Shown piece after piece: positions 11,391 through 22,487 of a stretch of 64,000 nt of DNA. Numbering within the stretch: the first letter of the stretch is position 1; the number at the start of each line of letters is the position of its first letter. A program made the position numbers and the translations under genes. Where the stretch lies: the NCBI GenBank assembly GCA_014529385.2, contig CM043969.1, forward strand, positions 11,610,148 to 11,674,147, given 5' to 3'. The notes under the pieces are model-generated. The model did no database searches and was not told the DNA's origin. It saw only the letters and a list, made by a program, of their open reading frames with translations. This DNA is from Adiantum capillus-veneris (Eukaryota > Streptophyta > Polypodiopsida > Polypodiales > Pteridaceae).

Positions 11391-12158
11391 CTAAACCACA
11401 AAAGGTTTCGAAAGATCTGGTAAAATGATTACCGGATATGAAGTCAGCTTCTCTTTTAAGTGTTTGAAGGCTAAAATTTCCTTGGATGTCCACTTAAAAG
11501 TAACTGCTTTTCCTTGCAGTGCATGGAGTGGAGAAGCAATCTCAGCAAAATTTTGGATGAACCTCCTGTAGTAGGAACACAAGCCTAGAAAGCTTTGAAT
11601 GCCATGTATGGACTTCAAGTCTGGCCATGACCTAACTGCTTCCACTTTGGCGGGATCCATGCGTACTCTATCCTTTGAAACATTTTGCCCAAGGAAGTGA
11701 ATCTCTTCCAAAAAGAATTCACTCTTGTTCGCATTAATGAGTAGCTTGTTCTTGCGTAGCTCATTGAAAACTACGGTCAAGTGATCCCTATGCTCCTCTT
11801 CAGACTTTGAGTAGACAATCATGTCATCAAAGAAGGTACCCACGAAGTTTCTATGTGGTCTAAAAATTATGTCCATCATTCTATTAAACGTGGCAAGAGC
11901 ATTTGTGAGACCAAATGGCATGACAAGAAACTCATAGAGACCAAATGTTATCCTGAACGCAGTCTTATAGACATCTTCTGGCCTAATGCATATCTGATGG
12001 TAGCCACTCTTTAGGTCTATCATTGTAAATAATGACGCTCCCTCAAGCCGATCAAGAATGTCATCTATTATCGGTATGGGGAACCTGTTCTTGATGGTAT
12101 TCTTATTCAAGGAGCGATAGTCAATGCACATGCGCCATGAACCATCCTTCTTCTGCAC
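11391..12158 (-). pseudogene. E1 reverse transcriptase
   Basis: 255 residues of gypsy RT: KDGSWRMCIDYRSLN, FTMIDLKSGYHQI (motif A), MPFGLTNALATF (P of NAPATF lost), FFDDMIVYS (catalytic DD kept), FLGLCSYYRRFI (thumb). It ends at a TAG where the family normally has a residue before DACGHSLGVVL, and the frame then continues into RNase H. Upstream, at about 12180 near an A-run, a frameshift separates it from the RT N-terminus. Confidence 0.88.
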
Positions 12159-12678
12159 TAAGAGTACATGCGAACAAAAAGGGGATGAACCCCTTCTCTA
12201 AAAGCTCGTTGACCTGACTCATAATCTCTTTCTGCTGGGCTGCACTAACCCTGTATGGTGGTCTATTCAGTGGACTAGAACCTGGCACAAGATCTATGGT
12301 ATGATCCTCAGGTCTCTCAGGAGGTAACTCCTCTGGCAAAGAGTTCGAAAAACAATCACTGAAACCACTCAAAAAAGTTGACCTGTCTTTATCTAAGGTA
12401 GACAAATTAGATACAACTTGAGGTTCTTCTTTTGCAAAGATCAAGTACGCAGAAACATGATTCTTTATTACAGATGAAATAGCAGAAGTAGAAACAACTC
12501 GAACAGAGTCGCCTTTAAGCTTTACATCAAGGACATGAGTCTTTCCTCTATGTACAAGGGTAATCTTTTTGTTGTAAGTATCCACCATAGCATGCAACCT
12601 GTAACACCATGGGATATGGGCCCAGTAACACATCACAACCCTCAAGTGACATAATATAAAATTCTTCCGCATCCACAT
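12159..12678 (-). pseudogene. E1 protease-RT spacer and RT N-terminus
   Basis: Open segment 12678-12121 in a frame shifted from both neighbours. Residues about 25-60 finish the protease domain (MVDTYNKKITLVHRGK), and about 105-175 give the RT lead-in LPEELPPERPEDHTIDLVPG...RPPYRVSAAQQKEI...LLEKGFI. Frameshifts lie near 12600 (from the protease frame) and near 12180 (into the RT frame). Confidence 0.75.
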
Positions 12679-13222
12679 AGCTCTGAATGTGCAAACGAAG
12701 CTTCCCCAAAATGGGAGTAACAGGCTCTGAATGACTTGGGCATGCCAAACCTGCTTCCCTTGTCATACCCATCTCCCCTGCACGAATGCCCAATTTTGAT
12801 GCCAATTCTGGCGATATGAAATTTGCACGGGCTACTGGATCAAAGAAAACCAGCACTGTCTGGTCTCTAACTTTGCCCCAAGCTATACACAGCTCCGTGG
12901 CATCTGTGTTTGGCTGGTCTCCAACCAAATCTGGAACAAGTCCTGCACTTCGCTTTGGCTTCTTGCCTTTATGGTCTGACTTGTCATCCTTATCCTGTGA
13001 ATTTTTATGTGGGCATTCATTTGCAAAATGTCCTTCCTGTTCACAAATGTAGCATTTCTTGGCCTCCCTAAGAGCTTTCCTTTCTTTAAAGGTTTTGCCA
13101 GAAAAATGCATTTTTTGTCCTTGTCCTCGTCCTGAAGAAGATTTAAACTGCTTCTTGGACGTATCAGCTTCTTTAGTTGGAGGGCTTCTTTGCGGGAGGC
13201 TCAGAAGGCTTTGTTGCAACAT
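12548..13222 (-). pseudogene. E1 gag zinc knuckle and protease
   Basis: 224-residue open segment. CYICEQEGHFANEC is a perfect CCHC zinc knuckle (genome RNA packaging). About 70 residues later VFFDPVARANFISPELASKLGI has the shape of a retropepsin active-site loop, but the motif is D-P-V-A where family members have D-S/T-G-A, so it is likely inactive. DVLLGPYPM fits the ILG-type second motif, with a frameshift just after it. Confidence 0.75.
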
Positions 13223-14500
13223 TGCCCTTGGCTAAAAACTGTTTGCCCTGGGACCGTTTCTTGTGGCTACTAAATCCATCGGAATCTCCCTTCCATAGAT
13301 TGTTGGCCACTCTTGCATTCTCTATCAACTGAAACATATTCATGACAGTAGTCTTTGTGCAGTAGTCCCTGATTTTCTTGAGCAATCCGCAATAGTACTT
13401 CTCAATCTGTTCTGACAATGGCACAAACCTGTAAGAGGTGAATGGCAACAGTGCGGCCCAAAACTGTTTATTGTACTCTTCTAGATTCGCACACTGTTTA
13501 GAATTCAACTCGTGCCATTCTGTCATCACATCCACTTCAAAAGTGTTTGTCAACCATGCAGGCGCAAAAAGCTGTTTGAATTGGACCCACGTTGTTGGGG
13601 CTTGCGTATCTTTGAAGATTCCGTGAAGTTTCCTCCAACATAAGCTGCATCGAACTGCTGTATGAAAGTCAAAGCCTTCAATTGGTCCTCAGTTCCTCTA
13701 AAAGTTTCAAACTTCACTCCCTGCCCACCTTCCTTGTAATCCTGAGGCTGACTCAAAGGAGCCAAATTATCATAAACAGGTGCCTGTAATAGTGGTGCTC
13801 CATGATTATTCATTCCAGCACTCGCATCAACTGTTTTACCTGTCGTATCTGCATTTTGTACGTATGGCTGCGAAAAACCAGCCATACCAAACTGTGTTCC
13901 AGGCACTCGAAACTGGCCATAGGCACCCTGAAAACCTGGTTGGACACCCATGTTCGCGTACATAGGGTTACCCATGCCTGTTTGCATTGTCCCGAACACA
14001 TTCCTTGGCATATAACCTGTGGAAGGTCCAGCCATAGCTTGAAACACTGAACCACCTCCAAAATAACCAGGAAAAGTATTAGGTAATGGAAGGGTCTGAC
14101 GCATAGCCTGTTCATTACTCCCTTGACCATTCACAAACGGTTCCTGTCCAGCTAAAGCAAGTTTCTTTGGATCATTGGACACCGCTAGTTGCTCAACCAC
14201 ATGGGCTTTCCCTCGAGCATCATGAGTCCTTTGCGCATTGGAAATCTCCTTTTCCTGCAACGGCTCAGTCATGCCTTGTGTAGGAGGCTGAAAACCCTGT
14301 GTCGGAGCCTGTAAGAACTGTTGCATCCTTGGGTTGCTAGCCAACTGCTGAAACATGTCCATGCAGCAACGCAGTTGAGCTCTAAACAACTTGAAGAGTT
14401 GAAGGAACTTTCTCTGTGTCATGTGAGGAAGATCCCTCTTCAGGTACTTGGTCTCTCTTCTCTGCCATAACGACAAGCTCTGTGTTTTGCTTTCACCCAC
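13173..14500 (-). pseudogene. E1 gag
   Basis: Two overlapping open segments. 14500-13550 (316 aa) has a glutamine/proline/glycine-rich N-terminal region and the start of a gag core (VKFETFRGTEDQLKALTFIQQFD). 13553-13173 (126 aa) continues it (TNTFEVDVMTEWHELNSKQ...LEEYNKQFWAALLP), typical of Retrotrans_gag. A frameshift near 13620-13550 joins them. It precedes the zinc knuckle in the expected order. Confidence 0.75.
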
Positions 14501-14537
14501 AACAATCCACGATGCACTTTTTGAAGAAAAAGTGACT

Positions 14538-14555
14538 ATCCCGGCAATAGAACCA
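14538..14555 (-). promoter_or_regulatory. E1 primer-binding site
   Basis: Minus strand TGGTTCTATTGCCGGGAT directly after the 5' LTR. The TGG start matches a tRNA CCA end; I cannot assign the tRNA from memory. Confidence 0.55.
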
Positions 14556-15896
14556 TATAACCGGCCTGTACAACGTAGAGGGCGGTACTATTTCAATTAC
14601 CTGTTAACTTTACACAGAGCACTAAGAAGGAAAGAGGAACACAGTTGCGTCCAGCGACTAGAATGTCACTGCGCACACGAGACTGACACCTTGTAGGCCC
14701 CAAAGACTGGCACCCCTTTCGGTATTTCTTTATTGATTTAAGGTAGACGATCCGACCACTAAGCACAAGCTTTCACAAAGCTGTCCAAACCTGGCAAGGG
14801 CTGAAAACACAAGTTTTCGACCTGATTTCGGCAACATAACGGCGCAAAAACCCCTGTAGGTCAAAAGTACCTGTCTAGGGCAGATTCCCTCGCTATCTGG
14901 AAGCTTTCTGGTGAGCTGTCACAGAAATACAGCGGGCTGTAATTCTCTGTTTTTCACTGTCAGGTGCCCAAAATCCTGTACACGCATCCCAAGGCTCTCA
15001 CGCGGCTCCCCTAGTGTTCCCTTGCAGTTTAGGCGCGAAACCCTAAACCTGCAGAAAAACGCAACAGGCTGTAATTCCCTGTTTCGGATCGTTTTTAGCG
15101 GAGCGAACACGCCCACGCGTGTCCCAAGGGCTCTCGCACACAATGGGACAGTTCCCCTGTGAATCGGATGAGTTTCCACGCTAGAAAACTCTTCGAACTC
15201 GCAATCTTTTGAGATGGAACTGTGCGTACCTGTGAGGGATTAGCAATTAGCTAATCCGATTCCTGTTCAGAAGGCTCTTGACTTGGCAAATGCGCATAAA
15301 CCCCCAGAACTGTACATATTCATCTGAGTAGCCCAACTAGTGGGGCATTACCATATGTGCCAAAGGGGGAGAGAGAGATGCACGAGAGCAAGTCATCGTG
15401 CTACATGAGACAGAGGAGAAGGCAAGCTTTCCATTAAAGCTGTAGACATGCACCCACTACTCACACACACACTGTAGGTCACTTATGAGTAAAAAATCAG
15501 CCCCCTCTCTCTCTTGGGCGCCTCCTCTTGCTGAGGTGTCCTGCAGGCAGCTCTCCTCCTGCCAAGTGTCCAATTTGCCACTTTGAGTTAATTCCCTAGT
15601 TCCCACTGACTTATAAAGTTATAAGTGACTTTTCAAGTGGCCCAGACTTCATTTGATGCACACAGGCTTCAATACTCATCAGAATTCAGTGCTAACTGGC
15701 CCGACCAGTCCCAGATTGACCGACTCAGACTCCCGATGTGAGAAACCTATTCGACCGCAGCCGTTTCACACTGGCCATGCAATGTCCACTTGCACCTTTT
15801 CAAGGGTTCCAGGGAAACAAGTAGAAATAAAAATAAATAAAAATATATAGTACTTATTTACGGAAGGCAACAAGAAAAATACACCTCCTGGTGACA
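14556..15896 (-). repeat. E1 5' LTR
   Basis: 1,341 bp, direct repeat of 7923-9252 with scattered substitutions and small indels, such as an extra AAATAAAT unit near 15830. The substitutions mean the insertion is old. Confidence 0.85.
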
Positions 15897-15901
15897 CTGA
15901 G

Positions 15902-16842
15902 AGATAGAGAAGAGAATACGACACTAGAGATGTTGTCAAACCCTCCTCCGAAGGCCCCACTCTCTATGGCGACAGCGGTCTATTATTGATTGCACAATCT
16001 CTACAATTCTTGGACTTGCCCACGATGAGACGACGATGAGACGGGCTGAAATCTGAAAATACTAAGGGCTGAAATCTGCAAATCTTTATCTGTTGCATTC
16101 TGACTCTATGTCGGTGATGATGTCGGTGACGACGATGCGACGACAACGCGCTGAAAGCGTAGATCCTGAAATCTACATTTTTCGGGCTGAATCTGCAAAC
16201 TATGTAGGATCTGACCGTGTGGCGAGGATCTGCTGCGGGAAGGTGAGATCTGCGAGGTTCGGGGATTCTACTACGGGTACAGACTGCTAAAAATTGAAAA
16301 CGAGGATTCTAAATGAGGTCTTGTCGCGAAGATCTGCAAAACGTTAGTCTCACACTGATGCAAAAACGCTAGGGCTGAATGTCATCCTACGGTGGAAATC
16401 TGCTAACGCTGGGGCTGATCTGTTGTTCTTCTGTCGCCAGGCTGATGCAGATGCAAAAACGCTGGCTGATCTTGGTTCTGGATGCAAAAACGCTAGCCCA
16501 TCCGCTATGGTGCAAAAATGCTAGGGATCTTGGGGTCCTGCTGAGAAGTTGTCTGTGAACACATTGGTTCCTGCTGCCTCTTCTGCCACAAAGTGCTAAC
16601 TTTGGTTTGCTTATATATTATCTTAGCAAAATTGCCCTACCTACTTTCCAACAAAAGTCATTCAAAATAATAAGTGAAAAATGTCAAAAATAGGAAAAAT
16701 AGGTCTATGCACTGTAAAAATGCTCTTGATGGGATCTGATGGGAATTTGATGGTCATGATGTGTGCAACCGGAGGATATGAATCTAATCTAAGTGACTGG
16801 TCATGCACGGTCTGCAAACAGACTCACAAAAGTGCCAGATCA
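15902..16842 (-). repeat. E2 left LTR, second part
   Basis: Resumes with GAGATAGAGAAGAG, exactly as in the uninterrupted copy after CATGAGACTGA (near 19110), and ends GTGCCAGATCA. It is followed by CTTCCTATCC, on minus GGATAGGAAG, a likely polypurine tract. Confidence 0.8.
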
Positions 16843-17331
16843 CTTCCTATCCTAGAGTGACTTGACTGAATTGAACCCTGGTCTTGTTGTAGCTTGTCCA
16901 AGGACACATATGGTTGGATGTGTCACGTGACATCCCCTCCTTTTCAAAGTGAGGTACTGGTACCGAACTGTATGGCGTCGAGGGAGATCGCCAACAGTGT
17001 CTGGAATCATGGAAAGGACTCTTCGTCGGCCCACTCTAATGCATGGGTCATGCGATACTTGAACTTCAGAAAGGTGTGCAATGCTTGCTTCTTTGAGCCG
17101 CGCCGAAAGCGACACAAAGTCTTTTGTGCCTCCTTTGATGCTTCAACTTCGTCTATAGTCATGCATCTACCTTCTTCAAGAATCTCCCAAGATGAAAATT
17201 CCTGAAACCACTTCCAACACAAAAACATGAACATACCCATTCCATGTAAAGTGACTGGAAAAATACTATTCCTTCAAAAAAACTGTGCATGCAATGGAGA
17301 TGAACATAGAAACGGAGTGCCAAACCGTTCA

Positions 17332-17907
17332 TCAAACACACGCAAACAATGGGGTCGAATCTTGACTTTCTGAGCTATGCAAAACACAATGGAAACGCCT
17401 ATGCTTGATGCTCAATCCTTTGTGTGCTCTTTCGGATACTGTGTCATGCCAAGGAAGAGACATGGAATGGAAATTCCTTGAATGCAAATATTTCATCTTT
17501 TCATGAATCATCCGCATACATCCGTGCTCATTCAGGAGTGAATTGTGCTCAACGTACAATATGGCATGCCTATGAAAAGGGATCACATAAAGACGATGGC
17601 TAAAATACAGGAAACGATCACGAATGAAACACTCGAACAATGCTTGCTGACTAATCATTCGAACACATAATACTTCCTGTAAGAGTTTTTTGGACCGAGA
17701 CTCAAGAGCCAAGATCGGTTCTTCGTGTTTGATCAAATCTTCCTGTGGGGGTTTTGTGGACCTCGACTCAAGAGCCAAGATCGGTTCTTCGTGATTGATC
17801 GAATCTGCAATGAGGTTAGCTTCACTAGAGAAAGTATCAACGAACACATCATCCTTGTGAACAATCAGATCATCTTCATGCAAATCATCATGCTTGTGAG
17901 AATTCAC
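17332..17907 (-). CDS. E2 internal ORF with duplicated 21-residue motif
   Basis: 191 residues from an ATG at 17907. It begins histidine/aspartate rich (NSHKHDDLHEDDL) and then carries an imperfect tandem motif HEEPILALESRSTKPPQEDL / HEEPILALESRSKKLLQEVL. No domain recognised. It may be a gag-like or junk frame of the non-autonomous E2 element; the internal duplication is real at DNA level (about 17680-17800). Confidence 0.3.
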   Translation of the reverse strand: MNSHKHDDLHEDDLIVHKDDVFVDTFSSEANLIADSINHEEPILALESRSTKPPQEDLIKHEEPILALESRSKKLLQEVLCVRMISQQALFECFIRDRFLYFSHRLYVIPFHRHAILYVEHNSLLNEHGCMRMIHEKMKYLHSRNFHSMSLPWHDTVSERAHKGLSIKHRRFHCVLHSSESQDSTPLFACV

Positions 17908-18013
17908 ATCATGATCAATTCACATCTTGATCATGCAAATCATCATACTCATCATCATGCTTATCATTGTCATGAAATTCATCATGCTTATCATTCAAAT
18001 CATCATGCAAATC

Positions 18014-18304
18014 CTACATGGCATGCTTTGGAGAAGAAGAGACTGAGAGAGTCTCCTTTTCCCATATCTCTTGCATCTGTGCCTGCACTTGAGAAAAGAA
18101 TCGGACCAAGGCGGCTTTCCTTTCATTGTTCTCATGCTCTATGGCTGCCATTCTTTCTTCGTGTTCACGTTGTATAACTGATTCTCTTTCTACGGCCTCC
18201 AAGCGTGCTTGCTCGCGTTCACGCTCAAAGTCGGCCTTTCTTTCTGGTTTTCGTGCTTCGCATTCTAACTTCCTGTCCATCATCATCTTGTCGAAAGCTG
18301 CCAT
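18014..18304 (-). CDS. E2 internal coiled-coil ORF
   Basis: 96 residues: DKMMMDRKLECEARKPER then a long charged helix (EREREQARLEAVERESVIQ...) with E/R/K/A heptads, a likely coiled coil. It lies near the 5' side of the element, where gag would be. No further assignment is possible. Confidence 0.35.
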   Translation of the reverse strand: MAAFDKMMMDRKLECEARKPERKADFEREREQARLEAVERESVIQREHEERMAAIEHENNERKAALVRFFSQVQAQMQEIWEKETLSVSSSPKHAM

Positions 18305-18927
18305 AGGATCTGGTGCAATCTTTGGCGTAGATGGGGAAGGGTCGGAAAAACCTCATGGTAGGGAAAACTCTTCTTCGCCACTCCCACGCTCACCACCTCC
18401 AAGCGAAGTATCCATTCTGCTTCGAGTGATGACCATCCACTGAAGTCGTGGGTTCTTGTGGGTTATTGTGGTCTTGGGTTCTTAAGTTCACGAGGAACTT
18501 GGGTTCTTGGGGGTCTTTGTTTCTTGAGGTTCTCGAGTTCTTGAGGTTCTTGGGGTCTTGAGGTTCTTGAGGTTCTTGGGTTCTTCTTTCGCTTGCAATC
18601 TATGTTAGAGAAGGATCTTCTCTTCACCTGAGTTTTGCTCATTTCCGTAGGCGCACCCCTTGGCGGCTTTGCGCTCACACCAAGGTTGCTTTTTCCCACC
18701 TCACGTCGATTGGACGACCGCTAAGTGCACGGTCCGCTCTCAATGAGTGAAAAGAGGCACAAGGGGAGGCTGAACAAGCCCTTCTTTCTTGGGTTTCCTA
18801 TCACTCTTCAAAAACACGATTAGGAATCGACACGCCCAAGAGGACTTGGGTCACATGCAACCGCAACAAGCAAAAAATTATGTGGTTCTTGTGGTTCTTT
18901 CCTTGAGTGATACAGAACATTGCCAAA

Positions 18928-18939
18928 GCTCTGATACCA
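18928..18939 (-). promoter_or_regulatory. E2 primer-binding site (tRNA-iMet)
   Basis: Minus strand TGGTATCAGAGC, the classical plant initiator-Met primer site, one base from the right LTR. Confidence 0.8.
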
Positions 18940-18940
18940 A

Positions 18941-20066
18941 TGTTAGGTGCAGTGGAATGAATGTTGAACTTTGCTCAAGATGAATGCTCCGAACTGTGCT
19001 CAAGGTTCCTTTTTTCTTAGGGAAGGAAGAGCCTTCCGTTCTTTAATGAGAGAGTGCAATGGACACAAACAAAGTGAATGGACACTGTGAGTGAAGGTGC
19101 ATGAGACTGAGAGATAGAGAAGAGAATACAACACCGGAGATGTTGTCAAACCCTCCTCCGAAGGCCCCACTCTCTATGGCGCGAGCGGTCTACTATTGAT
19201 TGCACAATCTCTACAATGCTTGGACTTGCCGACGATGTCGACGCTATGAGACGACGACGAGACGGGCTGAAATCTGAAAATGCTAAGGGTTGAAATCTAC
19301 ATATCTTTATCTACTGAATTCTGACTCTATGTCAGTGACGATGTCGATGATGACGATGCGACGACGACGCGCTGAAAACGCAGATGCTGAAATCTGCATT
19401 TTTTGGGCTGAATCTGCAAACTACGCGGGATCTGACCGTGCGATGAGAATCTACTGCGGGAAGGTGAGATCTGCGAGGTTTGGGGGTTCTACGACGGGTA
19501 TTGACTGTTGAAAACTGAAAACGCTGATGTTAACTGAGGTCTTGTCGCGAAGATCTGTAGAACGTTGATGGTCTCAGGCTGATGCAAAAACGCTAGGGCT
19601 GAATGTCATCCTGTGGTGGGAATCTGCTAACCCTGGGGCTGATCTGCTGTGGTTCTGTCGCCAGGCTGATGCATATGCAAAAATGCTGGCTGATCTAGGT
19701 TCTTGATCCAAAAACGCTAGCCCATTTGCTGTGGTGCAAAAATGCTAGAGATATTGGGGTCCTGCTGAGAAGTTGCGTGTGAACACATTGGTTCCTGCTA
19801 CCTCGTCTCCCAGAAAGTGCTAACTCTGGTTTGCTTATATATTATCTTAACAAAATTTCCCTACCTACTTTCCAACAATAGTCACTTAAACTAATAAGTG
19901 AAAAATGTCAAAAATAGGGAAAATAGGTCTATGCACTGTAAAAAATGCTCTTGTTGGGATCTGATGGAATCTGATGGTCATGCTGTGTACAACCGGAGGA
20001 TATGCATCTAATCTAAGTGACTGGTCATGCACGGTCTACAAACAGACTCACAAAAGTGCCAGATCA
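18941..20066 (-). repeat. E2 right LTR
   Basis: 1,126 bp, TGTTAGGTGCAGTGG to CCAGATCA, uninterrupted. It serves as the empty-site control for the E1 insertion (CATGAGACTGAGAGATAG near 19105). Confidence 0.8.
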
Positions 20067-20597
20067 CTTCCTATCCTAGATTGACTTAATGACATGGCCT
20101 TCTTGCATTAAGACCGCACCTAGACTACGACCACAAGTATCACAATATACTTCAAACGGCTTTTGCAAATCCGGCAAAGTCAAAACTGGTCCTGTAGTCA
20201 AATTCTGAAAGGGAGTCACCTCTGTGGGTCCCCACGAGAAAAGGACTCCTTTCTATGTCAACAAATGCAAAGGGCTAAGCAACCTCTGCAAACTTTCTGA
20301 TGAACAGCCGGTAGTAAGAACATAAGCCCAAGAAGCTTCTAGCTTCATGGACTTTTCTTCAAATTGGACCAATCACGGATAGTCTCTATCTTGGTCGGGT
20401 CCATCTGCACTCCTGCTGCTGAGACAATGTGTCCCAAAAAAAAAAGTGTTTCTCTGGGCTCCGCTCACACGGTAAGGTGGCCGGTTCGGTGATGTGCTTC
20501 AAGGTATCAGATCAATAGTATGATCCTCAGGACAAGCTGGTGGCAACTCACCTGGCAGTTCCTCTGAAAAGCAATCAGCATGAGTGTAAAAAAAAAT
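20067..20597 (-). pseudogene. Gypsy RT/RNase H remnant joined to the E2 LTR
   Basis: Minus-strand fragments in order: SEELPGELPPACPEDHTIDLIP and NRPPYRVSGAQR (about 20580-20460, RT lead-in), then after a deletion of the RT core MDPTKIETIRDW (about 20400) and finally CDTCGRSLGAVLMQEGHVI (20150-20090, RNase H start). It runs straight into the AAGTCAATCTAGGATAGGAAG-type tract before the E2 LTR. Several stops. It may be a second internal domain in the E2 tandem array or an unrelated gypsy. Confidence 0.6.
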
Positions 20598-21141
20598 TGT
20601 GGCGTTCTTCATTCAGGTCAAAACATATGCGACCTTCAATCATTATTCAGTTCTCTCCAAAAAATCAAGCAAAGAAACTAAAGTCCATGAAGTAAAATCT
20701 CTGTGCCCTTCATTTGTCGCTTTCTCGGCCCGATAGTCAACCACTTTAAACTCATGATTAAGACTTAAGAAACTGAAACTGAACTTAGAATAAGACTTAG
20801 AAGACTCTGTGTTTGATTGATTGAAAGTGTGATACAAGGGCTCCTTATATAGGAGACGAAGAGACATAAATAAAAAGGCACGTCTCCTGGTGAAGAGACA
20901 TGACTTTAGACGTAAAGACACATCCTTTCGGTGAAGAGCTGCAACCATTAGGCGAAGAGTCGCACCCGTAGAGCGAAGGGGTGTGACCAGTCGTCGAAGG
21001 AGTGTGGCTTTTGGCGAAGAGGTTTGTCTTTTGGGCGGAGGGGTGTGACCATTCGAGAACAGGAGTCCTCCTGGGTTAGTCACACTTCGCATCTGCATCT
21101 GTAATGAATCAAGAAGAGTGTAACAAGTCACAATTGTGACA
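20598..21141 (-). repeat. Gypsy E3 3' LTR
   Basis: On the minus strand it starts TGTCACAATTGTGAC right after the purine tract ATGGGAGGGAA (21142-21152) and probably ends GAACGCCACA. A TATATAA box lies near 20846-20852 on minus. The left boundary is inferred from the CA end only, since no partner LTR is in the window. It also carries several GAAGAG-type short repeats (20890-21020). Confidence 0.55.
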
Positions 21142-21171
21142 TTCCCTCCCATTTACTTTAAAACCCTGTGT

Positions 21172-22473
21172 TCAGATGAAAGTCTTCTGCTTTTCAAAGA
21201 ATTCTTGAAGGAGGCTTGGGTACTGCTGCATATCTTCATCCGTCTGCCAAGTTGAGTCTAACTCATCAAGATCCATCCACTTGACAAGAAATTCTGTTGT
21301 GATCTTTCGTCTTGTTTCTTTTTGTCTCACATCAAGAATCTTTTCTGGAACAAGAATTATGTGTTCATCTTCAGTTTCTGGCACATAAGAAGATAAGTCT
21401 GGAATTGGCGAATCTCCTTGTATGTATTGTTTGAGCCAAGAAATGTGGAAAGTTGGATGAAGTTTTCCCCATGAGAGTGGAAGTTCCAACTTGTAACTGA
21501 CAACTGAGTACTTCTTGATTATTTTGAAAGGTCCATAGAAGTGAGGGCGCAACTTTGGAAAGACCGATTTCACAGTTTTGTAGCGATGAGGTGCTACATA
21601 TAATAAAACCAAATCTCCCTCTTGGAAATCTGCATGTCGTCGATGTTTATTGGCTTGCTTCTGGTACTTTTGTTGGACATGAACCAACTTGTCACGTACT
21701 TGAATAAGTACATCTTGCATTTCTTGAACCAACTGATCTGCTAGAGCTACTTTGTGTTGAAGAACAAAGTTTGTCGATATAAGAGGAGTATGCCCATAAG
21801 CTGCTTGGAATGGAGTCATGCCAGTTACTGAATGGATAGAGTTATTGTATGCGAACTCTACAAGTGGCAAATTCTCTTCCCATGATCCCAATCGAATTTG
21901 TATGTAATGTCGAAGCATTTCTTTCAAAATTTGATTCACTCTTTCTGTCTGCCCATCAGTTTGAGGATGGTATGCTGAGCTGAATAACAAATTTGTACCA
22001 AGGGATTTGCAAAGGGATGTCCAAAAATGCCCTGTGAATTTTGGATCTCTGTCTTAAACAATAGACTTTGGTAATCCATGTAATCTGAAAATGTGTTGCA
22101 CAAACAATTGCGCAACGTATGGTGCCGAGGCAGCTTTCTTGCAAGGAATAAAGTGTGTCATCTTTGAAAACCGATCCACCACTACGAGAATCTATGCATT
22201 GCCTTTTTGAGAACGAGGCAATGTAGTGATAAAATCCATGCTGACACTTTCCCATCTTTCTTGAGGTACGGGCAAAGGATGAAGTAACCCTTGAGGAAGT
22301 TGTCGAGAAGCCTTCATTGTTTGACAGGAATGACAAGCTTTGACAAATTTGATAACATCTTGCTGCATTTGTGGCCAAAAATATGTTGCAGATAACAATC
22401 TGTATGTCTTGTTGATGCCTGGATGAGCAGCAAAAAGGACTTCATGATGTTCTTGGATCAAAATTTTCCGCAA
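21172..22473 (-). pseudogene. Gypsy E3 integrase and chromodomain
   Basis: One frame of about 434 codons broken by TAG at 22192-22194 and a TAA near 22055. Integrase HHCC: EHHEVLFAAHPG...CHSC. Core: SMDFITTLPRSQ, DRDPKFTGHFW (the residue before the first D is lost to TAA), HPQTDGQTERVN, all catalytic D, D, E kept. C-terminal: GDLVLLYVAPHRYK, then chromodomain EKILDVRQKE...TEFLVKWMDLDELDSTWQ. Followed at once by the polypurine tract and 3' LTR, as expected. The 5' part is missing beyond about 22487. Confidence 0.85.
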
Positions 22474-22487
22474 TGGTGTTGAGAGGC

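Larger units (their letters stand above)
7923..15896 (-). mobile_element. E1: chromodomain Ty3/gypsy retrotransposon, nested in the E2 LTR
   Basis: Complete but decayed LTR retrotransposon of 7,974 bp. LTRs are 7923-9252 and 14556-15896. Target duplication is CTAAG on the left (7918-7922) and CTGAG on the right (15897-15901), and the uninterrupted site is visible in the other E2 LTR (near 19108). The polypurine tract AAAGAGGGG on minus lies directly before the 3' LTR (9253-9261), and a TGG-starting primer site lies against the 5' LTR (14538-14555). Coding order on minus is gag, protease, RT, RNase H, integrase, chromodomain: a chromovirus layout. Confidence 0.88.
16843..18940 (-). mobile_element. 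E2 internal region
   Basis: About 2.1 kb between the E2 LTRs. No RT, integrase or zinc knuckle seen. It contains two weakly supported frames described separately, an ATCAT-rich stretch at 17880-18010, a run of GTTCTTGAGG-like repeats at 18460-18600, and at 16921-16944 a second purine-tract/TGTCACGTGACA junction on minus that looks like the edge of another gypsy LTR. A tRNA-iMet primer site lies at its right end (18928-18939). Best read as a non-autonomous internal domain. Confidence 0.5.
7753..20066 (-). mobile_element. E2 LTR element (non-autonomous looking), split by E1
   Basis: Two direct LTR copies: left 7753-7922 plus 15902-16842, right 18941-20066 (1126 bp). They begin TGTTAGGTGCA and end CCAGATCA on +. 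A primer-binding site complementary to initiator tRNA-Met (TGGTATCAGAGC on minus, 18928-18939) sits against the right LTR, so the element reads on the minus strand. The 2.1-kb internal region has coiled-coil or repeat-bearing frames but no recognisable pol. The same 17 or so bases that follow the left LTR (CTTCCTATCCTAGA) also follow the right one, which suggests a tandem array, not a simple insertion. Confidence 0.7.

Noticed and set aside
17880..18010. ATCATG-rich repeats considered as a CRISPR-like array
   Set aside because: Irregular simple-sequence repeats with no constant repeat/spacer structure, in a plant LTR element.
18460..18600. TTCTTGAGG-type repeats considered as a minisatellite gene
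   Set aside because: Short degenerate repeats in the E2 interior; translated frames are low complexity.
20643..21152. 169-aa minus-strand frame
   Set aside because: Falls in the E3 3' LTR directly after the polypurine tract; begins inside the LTR edge and has no domain.
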